Shown: positions 27,767 to 32,257 of the stretch, piece by piece
How positions within the stretch are numbered: the first letter of the stretch is position 1
How the letters are laid out: each line of letters opens with the position of its first letter
Assembly: GCA_913060615.1 (NCBI GenBank)
Contig: CAJXUL010000011.1
Span: 1 to 32,257 of the forward strand
Direction of reading: 5' to 3'
Source of the DNA: an uncultured Gammaproteobacteria bacterium
Lineage (GTDB): Bacteria; Pseudomonadota; Gammaproteobacteria; Pseudomonadales; Azotimanducaceae
DNA length: 32,257 nucleotides
Notes under the pieces: generated by a model
What the model saw: only the letters and a program-made list of their open reading frames with translations
Databases searched by the model: none
Told to the model about the DNA's origin: nothing
Made by a program: the position numbers and the translations under genes

Positions 27767-29764
27767 TTAGCCATTGGAGCTACCAAAGTGATCTGACCTG
27801 AAGCGAATAATTGGGCGCTGACCCAAAATACGTCGCAAGATATGGTTCATAGTGGCAGGATCGCGTTCAAAATCATTATGACGACGACTGGTAGAATTTT
27901 TATTCCGCTGCACATTGCCTTGGCTAATGACGAAATCCACATCGTCTATATTTTCAACACCCCGCTCGTCAACGTCTCGACTCAAACCCAAAAGAGGTAC
28001 GACAGAACCGTCGCTGCAACCTTCTTCCAATACTCTAGAGATCAGATGAAGAATTGATTTACCGTAAATACCGGCAACATTGTCCTCCAACTCGAGATTT
28101 TCGCTCAAGTTATATACCGCTATATCATCAATGTTCGACATTTGGGGCCGATACATAGTTGCATAAGTGTCTATGGTTAAAGTTGGCGCCAGCAATGACA
28201 GTGTAGCGATTTTCGGCTTGGCGCTGTTATTAACTAGCGAATTTAGGAGGTGGCCCAAAAGCAAGCTGCCGGCGCCGTGTCCAGCAAGGTGAATTTTCTT
28301 ACCCTTTAAACCTTGCGAAGATTCTACCAAATACTGAAGGAATGTATTCGCCACCTTTATCCCGTCACCCTTGGGCGCAAACCCAGACTCCGCACCGTAT
28401 TTCATTTCTCGCCATAGCGCCCTACCGCTGCGACCCAACAAAATCTCTGTTAGACGATCTGAAAGCTCATGACCCGAACCCAAGCGCGCTTCGGATTCAT
28501 CGCTACGATCGGACAAAAGACTTTTCACATCATCAACAAAACCGGAGCCATACATAAAGTGATAGGGGTAAATACGGTTAGCTTTGAAGACAGGCTGCAT
28601 GACTGCAATTTTTTGCGCGCAGGCTTTTGGGCTACTAAAGCTATCGTGAGCATAAAACAATATATGATCGTAGCTGTCGCTGTCAGCGACTCGCTTTGCT
28701 GTTTCTGCGACGTCCTCCGAGCTACTAAAGTAACGCCCGCGATTATAGAAATTGCCATCATCTAAATGAACGAAGTGGCCCATAATCTCATTACGACGTG
28801 GCGCACGTTGAATCGATAACCCCGCAGAAATAGCTTCACGCGCGTGGCCTGGGAAAACTTGAGGTGTAGGTAGTGCCAACTGAAACACCCACGCGTCTCT
28901 GATGTTTTCCTGCCAATCCTCATACGACCAATGGGCCACACCTTTGTTACCCCAACCTTCACCGCGAGAATTTTGCACATAGAAGCCTGTGGCGTCGTAA
29001 CCTACAATGGCAAACGCATGACCACCGGTGGCAGCATAAGTGTTGCGCCAGTTTATTTTCCCTTTGGCAATTTGATTCATTGCCCAACCCTTATGGATCA
29101 TTGCAGATACATAAATAGCGCCTGTTTCATTCAACGCTGCATGGAAATCCGCTATCGACAAACTCACCCTGTAATAAGCGCCAATGGTTACCCTCCTGGC
29201 TTCTTCGGCGCGATAGGCTGTTAATTGGCCGGGCTTATTAGTGGTGAAGGACCAATCGGTACTGGAACAAACACCCATATTAAACAGGCCTTTTATGGCA
29301 CCTCTACAACTTGCGCCTACATAATCCTCACCAGGCCAATCATCAAATTTCTTCGCCATTTCATAAAGCATGCGCGGACTAACTACAATTTCTCGACCTT
29401 GCTTTCGAGCCAACAAATTGAGTACAGCCGCCAATGCAAAACCTGCGCATGCCCCTTCGGTTTTTTGATCAAGAACATTTAAATAGAGCGGTGGATGTAT
29501 TTGTGGTGGCAGGGGTTTCAACGAAGGGCTGTATATACGATCGCGGAAATCTAAAACATCTGGCACCAGAGAGCCCAAATACCCATCATTGGTCTCTGAG
29601 CCCATTTGTTCATAATCTAATGCAACCGAGCTTTCGCCCGGCGCAGCTTGATCTTTCAACAACGTAGATACATCAGATTTAGAATCTGTATTCGCCTTCT
29701 TACCTGGAACGGTATTTTTACTGCCGTTTTTTGTTACCTTGCTTTTCATATCGCCCCCAATCAA
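27767..29764 (-). CDS. Papain-like C1 peptidase fused to a C-terminal alpha/beta-hydrolase-like domain
   Basis: VLDQKTEGACAGFALAAVLN (Cys), GGHAFAIVGYD (His), YVQNSRGEGWGNKGVAHWSYEDW (Asn); C-terminal KKIHLAGHGAGSLLLGHLL elbow-like motif with Gly in place of Ser. Confidence 0.85.
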   Translation of the reverse strand: MIGGDMKSKVTKNGSKNTVPGKKANTDSKSDVSTLLKDQAAPGESSVALDYEQMGSETNDGYLGSLVPDVLDFRDRIYSPSLKPLPPQIHPPLYLNVLDQKTEGACAGFALAAVLNLLARKQGREIVVSPRMLYEMAKKFDDWPGEDYVGASCRGAIKGLFNMGVCSSTDWSFTTNKPGQLTAYRAEEARRVTIGAYYRVSLSIADFHAALNETGAIYVSAMIHKGWAMNQIAKGKINWRNTYAATGGHAFAIVGYDATGFYVQNSRGEGWGNKGVAHWSYEDWQENIRDAWVFQLALPTPQVFPGHAREAISAGLSIQRAPRRNEIMGHFVHLDDGNFYNRGRYFSSSEDVAETAKRVADSDSYDHILFYAHDSFSSPKACAQKIAVMQPVFKANRIYPYHFMYGSGFVDDVKSLLSDRSDESEARLGSGHELSDRLTEILLGRSGRALWREMKYGAESGFAPKGDGIKVANTFLQYLVESSQGLKGKKIHLAGHGAGSLLLGHLLNSLVNNSAKPKIATLSLLAPTLTIDTYATMYRPQMSNIDDIAVYNLSENLELEDNVAGIYGKSILHLISRVLEEGCSDGSVVPLLGLSRDVDERGVENIDDVDFVISQGNVQRNKNSTSRRHNDFERDPATMNHILRRILGQRPIIRFRSDHFGSSNG

Positions 29765-29982
29765 CTACTAAAAGTGTTCAAAAATCATCATAAATACCGC
29801 CAAAAAAATCAAAATATAAACTTTTGGTAGACATTATTTACATAAAAACTGTTAGGTTATTGCTTTCACTCATCATAGAGTGCCACTTTAAATGCAGCGA
29901 AGTTCTTAGGCTTTTCTGATTTTTTTTATGACGGGAGATCACTGTTAGATTAATCTTCAATTAACTTTTTTGAGATAATCCC

Positions 29983-31527
29983 ATGAACGCGTTCGAATTC
30001 GGAGAATGGAAGTGCGACCCCAAATCTCTGACCATCAAATCTAAGGGTGCTGTTGTAAAGTTAGAACTGAAGGTAATGACCGTTCTACAAATACTTGCAG
30101 CCAAAGCCCCAAACGTTGTTAGTCAAGATGAACTAATGACTGCTGCGTGGCCTGGTGTCATCGTCAGTGACGGAGCCATTTATAGAGTCATCGCTCTTTT
30201 AAGACGTGCTATGAATGACCGCAAAAAACCGCACAAATATATTGAGTCAATTCCTCGAGTTGGCTATCGCCTCAAGCACAAAATAAACATCGAAAAAGAC
30301 AAAGTGCCGCAACTTTCACCCAAAGAACGACAGCGTCGAATAAGCCTAACCATTGCTACTAAAGGTAAAAATAATCACCCCTGTCTGGAAGAATCTATCA
30401 CTATGATTGAACGCCATGTCAGCTGGAACAGCCCAACATTTTCAATTCAGCGACGGCGCGCAGTCGAACAAAGCGACTATCAGGTCGAAATCAGCCTTAG
30501 CAAAAACGAGAAGGACATAGAATTACAGTGGCAAATATTCTGTAAAGAAGAAAATGAATTAGTTTATTCAGGCCTACACAATGAGACCAGACTGTCCTCT
30601 GAGCCATTGCCACCAAGGGTGGCGGAGTTAGTCGCTGAGAGCATAAGCAAACAATCTCTACGTCATCGCCATAAAGAAATAGGAGACACCAGTGACCTTA
30701 GATATTTGAACTACTGGGATCTCATAAATTTTGGCGAACGATTCGTTTCCATGCACACAGAACAAATTGAGTTGAGGCGTAAATCCCTCAATTACGTTGT
30801 AAAAATGGCACCAGCTATAGCCGTGGGTCACTCAGCACTCGGTAAACTGTTGTCTTGGGAGGTTATTAACGGTGTTGCCAAGAATACTAAGCAAAATATC
30901 AATCTGGCGATTGAGTGTGCGGCACGGGCCATTGATATCGACCCTAACGCCCCCTATGTAACCAGTTCTTGTGGCCTCATAAATAGCCGAATGGGTAAAC
31001 ACAATTTAGGCATCGAACTGTGTCGTCAAACCTTGTCGACGGCTCCTTCAGCTCATGCCAAAGACGCTCTGGCAATGTCTCTTAGTTTCGCAGGAAAGCC
31101 GGATGAAGCCATCGATTTATATCTGCAAGTATTTGCCAGCATGCCTGCGGGCCAGATTTTCCATTTTGGAAAACTCGTCCTACCTCTTGTACAAAGCGGT
31201 CAAATTGAACGTGCTCTAGAGTATGCAGACCTAGGGACTATTTATCTTCCCGGAGATTTCTTTTCGTGGCTCCTACGTTGTAATGTATCGGCGCAATTGG
31301 GAAATTTAGACGGCGCGAAAGCAGACCTTATTCAAGCACAAAAACTGATGCCTTCACTAAACCTACTCAATATTATCTCAAACATAGAACGTAACTATGG
31401 TCGTACCGAAAGTCAGAAGCGATGCCTTACATCCGGATACAAAAGGCTTCTAAACGACAATTCAGGCAAGTACACCGACCCAGAAAAACCTTATCTCACG
31501 CATCAAGAACAACTCCGAACGCATTGA
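29983..31527 (+). CDS. Winged-helix (OmpR/CadC-type DNA-binding domain) transcriptional regulator with TPR-like C-terminus
   Basis: FGEWKCDPKSLTIKSKGAVVKLELKVMTVLQILAAKAPNVVSQDELMTAAWPGVIVSDGAIYRVIALLRRAMNDRKKPHKYIESIPRVGYRL; C-terminal helical repeats; no obvious TM segment. Confidence 0.88.
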   Translation: MNAFEFGEWKCDPKSLTIKSKGAVVKLELKVMTVLQILAAKAPNVVSQDELMTAAWPGVIVSDGAIYRVIALLRRAMNDRKKPHKYIESIPRVGYRLKHKINIEKDKVPQLSPKERQRRISLTIATKGKNNHPCLEESITMIERHVSWNSPTFSIQRRRAVEQSDYQVEISLSKNEKDIELQWQIFCKEENELVYSGLHNETRLSSEPLPPRVAELVAESISKQSLRHRHKEIGDTSDLRYLNYWDLINFGERFVSMHTEQIELRRKSLNYVVKMAPAIAVGHSALGKLLSWEVINGVAKNTKQNINLAIECAARAIDIDPNAPYVTSSCGLINSRMGKHNLGIELCRQTLSTAPSAHAKDALAMSLSFAGKPDEAIDLYLQVFASMPAGQIFHFGKLVLPLVQSGQIERALEYADLGTIYLPGDFFSWLLRCNVSAQLGNLDGAKADLIQAQKLMPSLNLLNIISNIERNYGRTESQKRCLTSGYKRLLNDNSGKYTDPEKPYLTHQEQLRTH

Positions 31528-31558
31528 AAGCTTGAGACAAGGTCTTACATCAAGATGA

Positions 31559-31942
31559 TTATAAGTATGAAGCCCCTGAACAAACCCCGCCCATCACGCG
31601 AAGACGTCCAGCAGAACTCATCAGACGTGTGCGCACCTTAGCAACTCGCGCTTCGGTCTGCACACAGGCTTCAGTAAAATCTTCAACTGAAATCGTAGAT
31701 CTGCCGTCTTCTCGGGCGAAATTTGCCGCTAGGTGACCGGCTCTACGCGCACAGCTCAGGGTTTCTTCCAAGAGATAGGAGTGCTCATCAAAGTTCACTG
31801 CGTTACCTTCTACATGTCCGTAGTAGCCCCTCTCTCGCGCGACTTCAACACACAGCTCATCCATATCCATAGCTGCTCTAGCACCAAAGGCTTGCCAAAA
31901 CTGTGCTGCATACTGATCTGCTAAGTTAATTTGGTTTTCCAT
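31559..31942 (-). CDS. Hypothetical protein (127 aa)
   Basis: Long ORF, ATG start preceded by GAGGAAAGTGAT on the minus strand; no recognised family. Confidence 0.65.
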   Translation of the reverse strand: MENQINLADQYAAQFWQAFGARAAMDMDELCVEVARERGYYGHVEGNAVNFDEHSYLLEETLSCARRAGHLAANFAREDGRSTISVEDFTEACVQTEARVAKVRTRLMSSAGRLRVMGGVCSGASYL

Positions 31943-32210
31943 ATCACTTTCCTCAAAAAAAGATCTTCAATTAGTTCAGTTTGTAACTGCGCCTCATTGG
32001 CAGCAGCAGGGACAACATGACATGCACAAAGAGCAGAAACCTTACATAGAACTGATGAAAAACTCATATCTGCATAGCGCATAGCCAGCAAAATCATTGG
32101 TGAAATATAAATTTTGCTCTAGTCAGAAATTGGACCTACGCCAGCGACTGAAGACCCTAAAGCGACAGTTAGCTTATCTACAGGAGTGAAGAATAAGACA
32201 CATTCTGCTC

Positions 32211-32257
32211 CTGTCTCTTATACACATCTGACGCTGCCGACGAATAGAGAGGTGTAG
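32211..32257. other. Nextera read-through adapter with i5 index (synthetic)
   Basis: CTGTCTCTTATACACATCT + GACGCTGCCGACGA + ATAGAGAG (reverse complement of i5 index CTCTCTAT) + GTGTAG. Confidence 0.97.

Noticed and set aside
29765-32210. Prophage or transposon at the right end
   Set aside because: No integrase, transposase, terminal repeats or structural phage genes seen; only the regulator and small ORF.
1-32257. tRNA or rRNA genes
   Set aside because: No recognisable tRNA T-arm/anticodon patterns or rRNA segments noticed by eye; a tRNAscan/Infernal run would be decisive.

Overview
The window looks like a complete assembled contig from a marine-type gammaproteobacterial chromosome (taxon inferred from gene content only). 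Synthetic Nextera sequence is still attached at both ends: bases 1-13, and about 32211-32257 including an i5 index. The most notable element is at the left edge. It is a chromosomal integron with an integron-type tyrosine recombinase (IntI, + strand), a near-consensus LexA box 25 bp upstream of its probable ATG, and a divergent array of three gene cassettes on the - strand. The cassettes encode a TfoX-N-like protein and two orphan small proteins. They are delimited by two complete attC sites and one truncated attC site, and the array runs off the contig. The rest is mostly ordinary chromosome: penicillin acylase, alpha/beta hydrolase, two acyl-CoA dehydrogenases, enoyl-CoA hydratase, a CDGSH Fe-S protein, a DUF349 protein, a PhoPQ-like two-component system with a small PepSY-like protein, a glycine-zipper protein, D-glycerate kinase-like, M16 peptidase, BioY, DinG, a PQQ-type sugar dehydrogenase and a TPP enzyme. 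The right end has a less familiar group: a cytosolic papain-like (C1) peptidase fused to an alpha/beta-hydrolase-like domain that lacks the nucleophile Ser, divergent from a soluble winged-helix/TPR regulator and followed by a small orphan protein. An 11-bp motif is shared by the two promoter regions. Several intergenic minisatellites (11-14 bp period) and perfect inverted repeats are also present.
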